A DNA stretch of 64,000 nucleotides, taken from assembly GCF_036884655.1 (NCBI RefSeq), contig NC_088342.1, forward strand, positions 10,845,501 through 10,909,500, in the 5' to 3' direction. The translations under genes and the position numbers were made by a program. Below are positions 50,901-62,958 of this stretch, piece by piece. The first letter of the stretch is position 1. Each line of letters begins with the position of its first letter. Origin of the DNA: Musa acuminata AAA Group (taxonomy: Eukaryota > Streptophyta > Magnoliopsida > Zingiberales > Musaceae). The notes under the pieces were generated by a model. It was given only the letters and a program-made list of their open reading frames with translations, was not told the DNA's origin and did not search any database.

Positions 50901-51492
50901 AATATTACATTTGCCTTGAGTGGATGGATAGACAGCCTGTCATCTTCTTGCGTCTTATGTCTTGTAGATTTAGCAGAAAACTGATACAAGATCTATGTGT
51001 TCTTTATGCGTTAGGCAAGAATCTTCAGGTGGTTGTACATTTGATCCTTGCCATTACTTCCGTTCATGTTTGATCCTTGCTATTATCTCATATGCTGACC
51101 TTTGCTCTATGGCTTTGTGTGCAATATTTCTACTTGCTGATAATCCAGTTTTTATAAAAGTTCATTTTCTTTTCACTGACAGGAGTCTTGATGGTAAGGA
51201 AGCATCAGAAAATTCTGGTTCTCATAAATCACAAGAGGCAGCTGTTGGCATTCTCGTCCACATGTTGAAAACCGCAGCACCACTGCGCCAAGATCAGAGT
51301 TGCTCGATGCAGTCTTTGGAACCAAATGGAGAAGCTAGCATTAGCAGTTCTGTGATGTCGAGGAAAGCATGTGATGCGTTGGAGGAGCTCCAAAGCTACA
51401 AGGAGATGAAAAACTTGCTACTTTCTAAGAGTGGAGCTAAATTACAGGACTCTGTAAAACAAAGAAAAGAGAGTAGTGAAACCTTATCCTAA
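44939..51492 (+). CDS. ATG13: Autophagy-related protein 13
   Basis: Three exons, 44939-46183, 48765-48940 and 51183-51492, give 576 residues, the usual size for plant ATG13. ATG13 is the regulatory subunit of the ATG1/ULK kinase complex that starts autophagosome formation. It is dephosphorylated when TOR is inactive. The N-terminal 230 residues match the HORMA-like domain: VFDILL, VIVERW, KKCTILLRSIYTLLRLLP, FAPVETMLGHLVVSVQYR. A long Ser/Pro-rich disordered region follows, with PPSPR and the exon 2 block SALSSGGSPGYGF and QDDLDDEDFSYPFAFDD typical of plants. The exon 1/2 junction is phase 0 (AAG|GTACAT); exon 2/3 splits an Arg codon. Intron 1 (2.6 kb) holds a minisatellite; intron 2 is 2.2 kb. 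A uORF precedes the start. Confidence 0.93.
46718..47303. repeat. Minisatellite of about 170-bp units in ATG13 intron 1
   Basis: Units start at TATTCCAGGAATAGGTGCT-like sequence at 46718 (172 bp), 46890 (77 bp, internally deleted), 46967 (169 bp) and 47136 (168 bp). Each ends with GAGAGATCAC. The second unit lacks the middle block that holds GAGCCTTCTAC. Confidence 0.85.
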
Positions 51493-53581
51493 ACTAAGAT
51501 CGATAGACAAACAGTTGCTGATCATACATAGGTGCAAAGTCGCAGGCACAGTGATCATTATCAGAGGCTCCAACCTTGTACATAACAGTCGAGTCTCGGT
51601 TGCCTTGCCTTCTTAACGGAATCACAGGCTTGCATCAGATATCTCCTAGAGACGACTCTTCCTTCCTCTCACATAACAGAAGATTATTCTCTATCTGTAA
51701 ATAGACCGTCTCATGCCGAATGGTATGTGTTCATTTGTGTAACTTAAAAAAAACTTCCAGTTTGTCATCACCATCATACCTACTTAACCCTGCGAGCATA
51801 CTTGCTTCGTAATGTTCCCGTTTGCTGGAACTTGTGGCAGGAAGTGTGTATGTGTGTGTGTGTGTTATATATTATAGCAAACCGTATGACTGCTTGAGAA
51901 TACTGATGTGTTCCATTGTGATGGCTGATAGTGGTGGTTACCTGTTGGCATGGTCTTTCCCATGCTGTTCGTTTATTTCGATTGCTAGAATTTTTGTTCT
52001 TGTAGTGCTTGCTATGTTTGCCGATGCCGATGGGTGAAATCAGTTCAGCTCGTGTACGAGCATTCCTCGGTATTCTCTTCTTCTATAATAATGCTAGTAC
52101 ACAAAGAAACGTTACATATCGTAACGTGCCATACTGTAATAATTCATCGTGTGCATATTCTCCTATAAATGCTATACCATGTCAATACCAATCACACGAT
52201 GCCATACCATGTCATATCCGACTATGTCTGTCGGTACCATACCCTACCATAAATCTTTTTGTACTTAAATAACGAGTTGTGTGGCTTTGGTGTTACGTTT
52301 CACCGCCATCAATCACTCTACGCATATTGAATCAGTTTTTTGCGGTCTCGCCCTTAAAACGTTTTCGTACATTATTAGCTGATTCCGCAGCCACATTTTC
52401 TCTCCGAACGAGTGGTTTTTTTCCTGGACAAAAAAATCATGTGGTCCGTCAGACAAACGAAACACGATAGACGGGAAGGAAACATTGAACCCGAAAAGTC
52501 CATGAGGGTAGGAAAAGTATTTAACTCTATTTAGTGATATATTTTGTTTTTGTGTTTAGGTTGCAGACTTTGAACATCACCTGAAGATGGGATTAATCTC
52601 AAGCCAGACATGACTTGAAAACCAATTCAGATGATCAACAAGGAAAAGAAACAGAGTAAGTTGTTTCAACTCCTGAATTCCACGAAACAAATAAGTAGCC
52701 GTAGGGTAGTCGTTACGAGTTTACCTTTCATTTGATCAGAACAATCTGGAGGAGGTGAAGGCCACTTGCAGGAGTGCCGCCTTACACCACCCAACGAAGA
52801 AGAATTCAGCCTTGCACACATGGGGTGACTTAGCAGCCAAGCCAAGCAAAGATGACAACGAACAACATAGAATCATAATGCTGCTAGGAAAGAAACCAGA
52901 TCAGATCACTGCAGCATTGACCACCACATCGGAATAGGGTTTAGGGGGGTTTATACAGGTTGACTTGCAGGCACCTGCCCAAGAAAACAAACACAAAGCA
53001 ATTGGAGAAATACTTAAAACACTTGTATGGATTAAACTGGCCATGTATCAACAAAGAAAATGCAATAGGTTTTAGCAAATTCCTGAGCCAAAAAACAAAA
53101 AAAACAATAGTATTGCTACAAGTTACTGCTAGAAAAACCAATAATTATTATGTTTTGCCCTACCCTGATTCTGTCTGGTACAAGATGAGATGTAAGTCAC
53201 AACAAAACTTTACAACTGGATTAGTTCCAGCCACTGAATCCAATGATCCAGCGGAGTTGCAGACCGACAATTTGACCCCAGACCAAAAGGTTTATAACCA
53301 AAATAAAGTAAAATAAAATCCCCCCTTTCTACAACAAAAGGAAAAATATTATGGCAATACCTCAACTAAGGGACCTAAAGCAGGAGCCCCAAGGAATTTG
53401 ACATTGGATGCTTTTATACCAAACACAATGAGTTCACCTTTGTTCTGCCAGCCCATACGCTTAACGGCCCTCCATTGTTCTCTATACATAAAGATTTGCT
53501 GGGGCTAAAAAAATTCTATTCTAAATGAACAACAATAAATTAAAAAAAGAAAAAGAAAAACAGATGGTACAGCTTAAGATC
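51493..53581. other. Intergenic between the convergent ATG13 and AP-2 alpha genes
   Basis: This stretch contains the 3' untranslated regions of both genes. A segment at about 52090-52260 repeats ATACCATACC/GTACCAT-like motifs similar to the insertion at 10-11 kb and may be a decayed element. No other gene is recognised. Confidence 0.45.
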
Positions 53582-56074
53582 TCATAGTAATCCTGCAAGC
53601 ATAGCACCAGGATCATTATATGCTACAGGTGTAACCGGTGATTGTGGTTGTGATGGTGCCACAACTGCAGATGGTGTTTGGGTGGGGATGTTGACCAAAT
53701 ATTCCTTGATACGCTCCTTTAACCTATTAAATGAAATACCAATCTTAGACCACTAAATTGAGACCAAAGCAGGCAAAACATGAGAGACATACTCAAACGT
53801 TAATGTTGGATCCCCTGATGCTATAGTTATCCGAAGCTGGGTTCTGTCTGATGGATCTGTTTCAACTCTAATCTGAAAAATGTAAAAAACAAAAATCAGA
53901 CCAAACAGTGAATGTATGGAATATGAAATAAGTAGAGCAACGAAACTAAGGTACAAACAGCTAAGAAAATGGAATTGACCTCTAAATAGAAAAGAAAATT
54001 AAATATTAAAAGAAAATGAAGGAAAGAGCCAGATTTAGATGAAGTCTGCCAATTAAATCAGCTTGAGAAACAAAAGTAATAGTAATGGAGTTTTTATATT
54101 CTGTTCAACTTTATATAATTGGAAGATAAGAGGCATGATAACATCAGATGGGGCTTCTCAGAGAAACATGGGTCTGACCCGAATGCAGTGATGAGGCAAA
54201 TAGACTGAATAGTTGTTTCTGAACTTTTGGATGTTCTACTTCTAAAAAGTTTCAGATATTATGGAGCATCGCCAGTAATAATAATACAGAATTAATCAAA
54301 GAGACTTTCAGCTTTCCAGCATTTGTTTTATGAACAAAAAAACAAGAGATAACAAGTAATAAAATATCAATCTGAATGGTATTATTTCCAGAGCTAGGTT
54401 AAGGTATCCTGTTATTAATTTAGTGTCGCAAAGAAGTTGAATTAGAGCAACAAAGGTGGATGGAAAAGTGAAGCGACAGAAATCCAAAAGACAAGAATAC
54501 ATAAGAAACATCATTGCAACGTATATCATCAGGCCTCGAAAAGGTAGACTGAGTTAGACAATGGCAAAATACAAAGACTAACATGTCCGTAACATGACAC
54601 ATACAACAAACAGCAGCTCACCGCAAGAAACTGTTAAATGGCCTAAGACAAAACTGTAAGAACTAGATAATCTCAAAGCAAAAATTTTCCGTATAAAGTA
54701 TTTGATTCAAATTTACTGCAACCAAAGGAGCAGACTTCACACTCATGTATAGAGCTTTGTTCAAAAAATGACATGGGTTCCAATATTAACAAAACAAAAA
54801 ACCATCATCCTTACCAAGCAAAGCATGGCCCTGGTGCTCTCTGAATAGAAGGTAGTGCAGGCGATCAGATTATTTGGATTTGTATCCTGAAGAGGGAGGC
54901 AACAAAATTTTATTATCTTGAATATACAAATGAAATTGAAGATACAAAAGAAAGGAGACAACTTACAATTCCAGGGTTGACTGCCAAATGAAGGCTGGTA
55001 AACAAGTTTGCCATTTCAGGAAGAGATAAAGGTTTTACACCTCTAAGCTGCACAAAAGCTCCAAAGATTTTCATCATAGTACACGTATCTAACAACCGCC
55101 ATCTCAATGTATAATTTAGAAAGAAGGGAAAGAGAAAAATCACATAAAAAATCTTGCATGAAAAGGAAGTCACTAATCTTTCCTGCCTCAATTGCTTGGT
55201 TTTGCTATCAGAAAAGTTTATAATCTACTGAGGACTCACTTCAAACGGTACTATCATGCTTGACAATCTGCTAAAAGCTAATGAGGCAATATATCAGAAG
55301 CTAATAACCATCCGTGTACAGAAAAGCATTTCATATAAATCAATCAGGCCAGGCACATCAGTGGCCATTATTAAATACCAAGGAACAATGATCTTTGTCG
55401 CAAATCACAATCATAATATGGATCAGTAATGTGCTAGATTAATAATAATGGCATTATCATTTCGGTAGTAAGGATTGATCAAACTTGAAACTTAATATAT
55501 GTTTACATTTCCGCATGTAAGGTGATTGATGTGTTTTGCTTTGATTAGTTTTCTTTAACAGATGTTTTAGTTGATTGTCAGTTAAACAAAATGACTGCCT
55601 ATACAATAAGCAATTTCATAAATCAAGATACTGTATCATCAAACCTTTACAAAACTTTGCATATAAATGATTTCATTCCATAGTCTGCAAATGTTCAGAA
55701 TGGCTTAACCAGAGTTATCAGAAACTTCATAGTCGACAAATTGGGACCCTTGCTCAAGTGGTATGATCAGTTAATATTTAGCCAAATTAGGAATCTTTTT
55801 AAATTCAAGAACTAACATGATTATCTTTTACACCATACTAGTGATCCTTACCAGCATTTACACCTCACTTTCTTTTCAGATTACTTTGCTTCGTAAGATT
55901 AAAGTATGTTCTTGAGGACTTCTTGGCCCTCATAATTGCATATTAACATAAAGTCATCATAAGTCAGAATGGAAAAGAGTCTAACTATACAAAGATATCT
56001 CCCACCCGGTTTTAGATGGAATAATTTAAATGCAAAGAGGGCCATGTAAATTCTAAAGTTGTCTGCTCTGTTAG

Positions 56075-56129
<55 letters not shown>

Positions 56130-59100
56130 TTGTACATCCATTAGTTCCTCAGCTTTCTTCCATCTTTTTCTTATATCCATTAGCTAGCCCTCTTCCACAT
56201 TTCTTTCTTTTTTCCTTTTCTAAATATCTGTCTTTGCAAAACTTTTCTACATCACATAGGTCTTGGCTGCCCATTCAGATTGCTGAATGTATGTATTTAT
56301 CTTTCTTATCACGACCTTGGTATAATAACTTTATAAATTCAGGTATTCACCTAGATCTAATAGTGACTGATAAAGGCGACTCACTTTGTTTGAGGTTAAC
56401 CACAAGCATCTTTATTCACTATCTATTACACAAATTACAAAATATCACCCTGTTTCCTGTGGCTGGACAGCATGGTGCTACCAGTGAAGTCCGTGTAATG
56501 CAGCACAGTACCGCAAACTTGCTGTTTATGTATCATTGGCATGATACATGATGAGTACTTACATCCTGTGCTTGTAACATGCCAGCAACATGGCGTAGGA
56601 TGCATGCACAATCATTGATTTCTGTCAAGTACTTATGTCAAACAGAATGAAGTATGAGCATGCACCCATGTCAGATAATTAGTGAAGTCTTGATTTGGCA
56701 TTTGTGTACCCAACCACGAGCATGCATGTCAAGTTGAGCACCTTACAGTAAAATTGGGTCACAAAGAATTAATACAATTTCAAGTGCAAGCATACCACTT
56801 CTTGAAGTTTCAAAGGTGGTCCTGACAATGATTTCCACTGGGCAAAAAATTCTTCAGCAGTGACTGAAATAGGTTGCAAAAATTTGTTTATCACAGCCGG
56901 AAGTCGTAGTTTGACATAAACCTGAAATGAAAATTAGAAATGGGTTATAATATACTAACTCTTGAAGAAAGTATTGTCTTGTCAGGAATACCAAAAAAAG
57001 CAGAAATTCAAGGTGAGAAATCAGACCATTGCAGTTCCAAATTTATAAGAGAAATCAAGGACAGCAACATCTCTGCTTGCTCGAAGGTTCACAAATTCAA
57101 GTGGGCATTGCACCTGAAACAACCAAGAGAAAATAAGAAACATGAAGCTCTATTACTTTAAGAATGGATACTAAACTACTTCAGACCTGAGCTCGTGGAG
57201 GGACAGTCTCAGGTACCAAGGAAAGTTCCATCTTTAAATGGGTTGGGGGCAAAATCAGAGCTTGCACTGACACAAGAGGTGAAGTGTTTTTGTTTCCCAA
57301 GAAAAGTACAATATGCCCATGATGAGCTTGCCACTCCGCTTTTATTCCGATCTAAGATTAAAAAAAAAGGCAGAAGTTATAAAAATGTAAAAAGGGGAAA
57401 ACACGAAAAACAATTGAGCACAAATAATTTGCAAGACTGCATTGTCTAAAATATATAAGGCACGAACAAGAGCTCATTGGAGCTTATGACCATTTGCAAG
57501 TCAAACTAATTATCCACTTGCTTGATGTGCGAATGTACAAGCAAGTCTGTTAAGGTTCACCCTGTCAGGCTAGAATTAATCACTTGTTCAACATTTAGCT
57601 ACTCAATGCCGGGAAGTACAGGCTTTTCTCATTATAAAGCTGAGATATTTTTTTTTTACTTCAAATAAGGAGTTCATAGTTATGGAGCCAAGCAAATGAT
57701 TCCCACAAAAAAAAATTACTTTACTTCTAGCCCTGGATATATTCTTGACATCTCAATTTTAAGTTGTTAGCAGGAAACCTGTATGTGCGGGTCCTCGTAC
57801 AGTACTCCGCTGTCTTTCAAGCACAGTTCATTGAACCTTTCAGCAATGTTCACAATTGGCTGCAGAAACACATTAACAGTTACAAGATGAGCACAAGAAA
57901 ACAAAGAAAATGCTTGTTTAGACCTAGTTATGAATTAACTATTCATGTAATTGAATTCTGTGGAAGCTGTCGTATGAAGCAAAAACTTTAAATCCCAAAC
58001 TGATACTGGTTTCAGTATCCAGACAAGCGATACAATATCAGAACATTGAATAGTACACTGACATATGCCACCTTGTATCAATGAGAAGAAAATTAATAAG
58101 TACCAAGTAGTACAGAGTCAGACCAATATGATTTGATACAGGTCCCCGGTTGGACCCCAATGCGTAACAACAGGTATTTACCAGTCTGATTGGTATTTAA
58201 AACCTTGCTTTGAAGAGAGTAAGTGATGACAAGGTTGCTCTATGGTACCTGAATTGAGTTTGGCTGATTGTCAACAGTGGTTAGTGCCAAGGATCCAGCT
58301 GCTTCGGGAGTTGCCTCCACTACTGACAATAGATTTTGGTTCCTTTGCTCTACTGGAACAGCAGTGGCTGGAGAACCATTTATTGCAAGAGGACCCAAAA
58401 GATCTCCAAGGAGATCTGCCGGTGGGACATCTTGAGGAACAACTTCAGTGATAACCCCATTCTCCTTGGTCATTCCTTGGTCTTGAAAACTGGTTTGATC
58501 CTGAGTACTAGCTTCCTGAATATGTTGCCAACACTTATTGAAGCTCTATTTATCATAAATGACTAATAAAGAAAGGTGCATTCTGACCATCTTTCCACTT
58601 GGCATCCTAACAACGCCAAGCTGGCTGACTGGCAGGGATCCTTCAGTAGGGCGTTGATCAGTTACAACCAGAGCATTTGATGTCTGTTGTTGACTTCTTA
58701 TTCTAATTGCACTTTGCTCTGCAGTGTCGACTTCAGCAACCTCAGCCTTTTTTAGCAAAGCAGACTAGTTTGGACAAATGTAAAAGGACATTAGTCCGGA
58801 AAGTGATGGTCAGTGGATCTTCTGGTTAAAAAAGAAACAGAATACTATTGACTTCTGGTTCAAGCAATCATATGCAAATCACTAGAGTCTACACCTCTAC
58901 CTGGCGTTCTGGAAACTTGGGCATTTCAGCCAATACATCCACCAAAGCTGCCCCCTTATTACAAAGTGCAATATATTCAACAGCTCTTTGCTGGATTTCA
59001 ACATCAATATAACTCTCATATCTTGCCAAAATGGTCAACATGGTAAATTTTCAGTTCATGGTGATGACAAAGTAAAATTACAGGAAAAATAAATTTATAA

Positions 59101-62100
59101 AAAACAAATAATGCATGCCATAAGAAAAGGATCATTCTCACTTTCTGAATATTGACCAAATTTGTTCTTGTAGTTCTGGGTCAGGAGGATGGTTGTGCAT
59201 CAGGATTTTGGCATATGTCGAAAGAAGAATGGCAACAGTACTTGTCCTGAAATGACAGAAATCTTACTTTTGTAAAACAATACGAGATTGACATCAATAG
59301 TTAACAACAACAAAATCAGTGAGCTTACGTTACTGTCGGAAGCTTCTCATTAATAATAATGAAGATTTCCTTTGGAGTACAGCCAGTTCTTCGAGCCAAA
59401 AGGTGGTTGTACTCTCCAAGAAGATAAGCACTAACCTGATGCATGAAAAGTTGGCCAAGAATTATGCAAATAGTATACCATGCTTCCGGTAACTTTACAA
59501 TAGCCATCTAATTTGATAACTTGCATATAAATATCACATCCAGGAATTTAGATACATTGATATACTGTCGGAAGCTTCTCATTAATAATAATGAAGATTT
59601 CTTTTGGAGTACAGCCAGTTCTTCAAGCCAAAAGATGGCTGTACTCTCCAAGAAAATAAGCACTAACCTGATGCATGAAAAGTTGGCCAAGAATTATGCA
59701 AATAGTATACCATGCTTCCGGTAACTTTACAATAGCCATCTAATTTGATAACTTGCATATGAATATCACATCCAGGAATTTAGATACATTGATATGGTCT
59801 CAGGTCATGAAAAAGAATCTGATCATGTCATAATGTCCCATTCTAATTAGCCAACACATTCATGTAATGAACTAAAGCTCACTCTAAACAAGGTAGGTCG
59901 GTGAAGAAAGATGTGTCTCAACAGATTAGTGATACCAGAGAATTAGAGGAAGACAAAGGAGGGCTTTGTTCAAACAATAACAGAGGATTTGATACCCACT
60001 GGTTTAAGTAATGATACTGCCATTAGCAGCTCTCAATAGAAGAAAAGGATTTGTGTAGCTGACTTCAGATAATTAGTAACAATAGCTTCTTTTACAGTAT
60101 TATCCACTCTCTCAAATCAAATAGATACTTCAATTGTTTTGATTCCTATCCCTTACTGCAAGGATAAAACAATGGTATAAAGCATATAAAAAAAACAAGT
60201 ATACTTGTAACAGATTTGTTGAATACGAAGCACGTTATGGTAAATAAAATCATCAAGATGTTTCCCATGTGGAAGAAGCTTTTATAAGTCAAGTTAGGTA
60301 GCTTGAAATTATTCTAATTCCTTGAATTTTTATAGTAACACTATAGCTAACATGATTATAAGTCATCAATAAAGACCAATTTTTTCCAACAAAATGCTGT
60401 CGGTTCTTCTTTTGAACTTCTAGATTAGGATTGAAAACACAAATCAGAACAAGACAAACACCTTGACCATTGTCTCGTGCAAAACTGGCTTCTCAAGATA
60501 CTCTCTTGCTTTTGTTGCTGCATAGGGCTGTAACGTATCACAATATAAGAGACGTAAATGAGAATACAAAAAAAGGTCTATCAAGAGAAATCATCAGCAC
60601 CAGTGAGACATAGTGTAAAACCTGTAGGTCCTCATTGTTGGTGACAAACTGAACCACACGATACCATATATCATCACTAACAAAGTCTCCTGCTTTATCA
60701 ATCAACTGAAGAATAACATCAACATACCTACAAGAAAAGAAGGATTAGAAACTAGAGATACCGCCAACATGTCTGGAATTTGAGAAAAAACTGAGATTAT
60801 GGTGAATTGTTACTTCTATATTTTTCAATAAACTTTTACTGCAATTATCTCTCATGGACACTAAGAATAAGACAAAGTTATGAAGAAAAACATAGAAATT
60901 AGGAGTTTGCTACTTCCAGGACAGTAGAGAACCACCGGATACCAAACAAGATGATCTTTTAAGCACAACAGAAGATCTCTATAGACATGAACTGATATGC
61001 CAAATCTTTTAAAGGATTGAAGCCTGCTCCTTGCCATTAGAAGTACCTTATTGAAGTGAAAATTTTCTCTCTTGCAACTTATATCTTGTCTCACAAACCT
61101 TTTCTATTGACAAAATTTATTTCTTGCAACTTATATCTTGTCTCATAAACCTTTTCTATGTACAAAATTTCTTTCTTGCAACTTATATCCCGTATCATAA
61201 ACCTTCTTCTATAAAGAAAATTATGCCAACCTTTTCTCATGTTTTTTTTGAAAACTTGGAAGGATTATTTTGTATGCACTCTAGCGAATTCCTCTCTAAT
61301 CAATTTACCAAACTTTCATCAAAGATGAAGCCTTCTCTTTGTAATGCAAAATACCATATAGTGTCTTATGGAATCTTTGTTCTTGCAACTTAAATATAAA
61401 GTCTCACAAACATTCTAAACAAAATTATGTATGACATTTTTAAACAGTAATATTTATGTTGAATCTAAAATGCAAAGACCGCATGCATAAAGAACCCTGA
61501 TGCTGCTGCTCCTAGAGTCTACTACTAAATATGATTTAGTTTTTTAAGTGAATAGAAAGAGAGGTAAGATGTATCCTGAAATATTATGTTGAATTAGGAT
61601 TGGTACTGCAGATTGCAGTATACATCGAAAGTACTGAAGCCATCCTACAATGCAAGATAAGAAAACTACACACATGTCATCAGAACTAGTTCACCAATTG
61701 CAGGCAGGTGAGCAAATGCATTGACTGAATAAGTATGATAATGGTCGGAGTGGAGTTAATGCTGTCAAACAGAATTGCTGTTCAAGAAAGCAAATTTAGC
61801 TATATCAGAGGAGGCTTCCTCATGACTACCAATCGTAATGAAGAAATTTTAAATTTCTCAAATAGCTTGCAAAAGCCAGAATCAGCAGCTTGACTAAGAA
61901 GACAGAAATACTTCCCGATTTTCCAAGTAATAGAATATGAATAATATATTGTAGTATTGCAACAACTTTTTACCCTATGGTACGTTAACAAAAAAGAACA
62001 TATGTGCTTAAGCATAATCTTTGTGAAAACTCAATGCAAGAACAAAAGCAAGCTGACCCTTTCAGGTAAGATGGGCACTGGCTGAATCAGAAATCCAAAG

Positions 62101-62958
62101 AGCCCTTCATTTAATCCAACTTTTGTAATTGCATACTTTTTAAGCCACATTATATCATATGAACAATGCTTCAACTGAAAATGATATATCCTTTATGTTC
62201 GGAGAGAAAAATGCTCAAACTAGTTTCTTGGTCAAAATTACAAGATAAGGTTGAACAATTAATATGGTTACTGATAACAACATATGCTCTGTATTCTCTA
62301 TTCTTGATGCCTCACCTCTATATTTAACTGCTTGTTAATCCAAACTGTATCAGTTATGTTTCATATATTTGTGTCACATTATTAGACCCAAAAATAGAAT
62401 ATAAAACTATGTATTCTCTATTCTTGATGCCTCACCTCTATATTTAACTGCTTGTCAAACCAAACTGCATCAGTTATGTTTCAAATATTTGTGTCACGTT
62501 ATTGGACCCAAAAATAGAATATAAAACTATGTCAAGATTATAAAGATCTGATAAGAATCAGCAACCATACAGTGCTTCAGTGATACCTCATTTGGAGTTC
62601 TAAATATCTTATTGCGTTAATACATGTTCACATTTGAAAAATGTCACTACAAATGATGTGAAATTGATGTAGAAGCTGATAAGAATACCATGATAGATCT
62701 GGAGCAAATTTCTCTGCTAGAATTGCAGCCTTGAGTGCCAGTTCTTCTCGCATAGCAAAATCTGCTGTGTTAAGATACTGAAGAAAGATGATAAACAACT
62801 TATTAGAATTCATGATTGAGTTTGTCCTTGTTAGTGCAAGATATTAAAGGTCTGAAATCACAAGATTCACTTGTACCTGCAATAACTCTTCAACTATATC
62901 CTTAGCATTTGTTACATCGCACATACCATATAGTAGATCAAGAGCACGTCTTCTAATA
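53582..62958 (-). CDS. AP2A: AP-2 complex subunit alpha (alpha-adaptin), 3' 17 exons; 5' part beyond the right edge
   Basis: It is the large subunit of the AP-2 clathrin adaptor in endocytosis. Seventeen exons are visible, 5' to 3': 62958-62877, 62777-62689, 60727-60622, 60527-60462, 59435-59329, 59246-59142, 59021-58901, 58764-58588, 58515-58249, 57859-57779, 57351-57187, 57113-57027, 56921-56796, 55047-54967, 54886-54815, 53872-53793 and 53723-53582. All phases agree, giving 650 residues plus a split first codon. The trunk end includes [29 protein letters not shown] and [14 protein letters not shown] hinge carries [11 protein letters not shown]. The ear begins [15 protein letters not shown], the platform includes [16 protein letters not shown] and SGDPTLTFE, and the end is [10 protein letters not shown]. 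This matches plant alpha-adaptins of about 1000 residues, so roughly the first 370 lie outside. The donor after 57027 (GTCTGA) is weak. The 59-kb exon is tandemly duplicated. Confidence 0.93.
56078..56123. repeat. CT microsatellite in an AP-2 alpha intron
   Basis: Uninterrupted (CT)n run on the plus strand in the 1.7-kb intron between the exons at 56796 and 55047. Confidence 0.95.
57978..58210. mobile_element. MITE-like insertion in an AP-2 alpha intron
   Basis: The left end AGCAAAAACTTTAAATCCC matches the reverse complement of the right end, AGCAAGGTTTTAAATACC, and both continue into an ACTGGT-containing block. The segment is about 230 bp and has no coding capacity. It shares terminal character with the insertions at 10-11 kb and 21.8 kb. 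No clear target duplication. Confidence 0.5.
59331..59794. repeat. 232-bp tandem duplication covering an AP-2 alpha exon
   Basis: The block from 59331 repeats at 59563 with about six substitutions in 232 bases. Each copy contains the exon plus about 128 bases of upstream intron. The left breakpoint lies two bases inside the exon's 3' end, so only the left copy abuts the GT donor (59328-59327). Confidence 0.92.
59563..59667 (-). pseudogene. Dead duplicate of an AP-2 alpha exon
   Basis: This copy of the 59435-59329 exon keeps the acceptor (CAG before 59667) and most codons (VSAY, then [19 protein letters not shown]). It has CGA changed to TGA (59625-59623), an in-frame stop, and has lost its donor because the duplication breaks at its 3' end. 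It should be skipped for a functional mRNA. Confidence 0.85.
61071..61226. repeat. Three 52-bp tandem units in an AP-2 alpha intron
   Basis: CTTGCAACTTATATC starts at 61071, 61123 and 61175, a regular 52-base period. The third unit is more diverged. Confidence 0.85.
62292..62531. repeat. 120-bp tandem duplication in an AP-2 alpha intron
   Basis: TATTCTCTATTCTTGATGCC begins at 62292 and again at 62412. The copies differ at a few positions. Confidence 0.9.

Noticed and set aside
61071..61226. Regular short repeats resembling a CRISPR array
   Set aside because: There are only three contiguous units without unique spacers, inside a plant gene intron.
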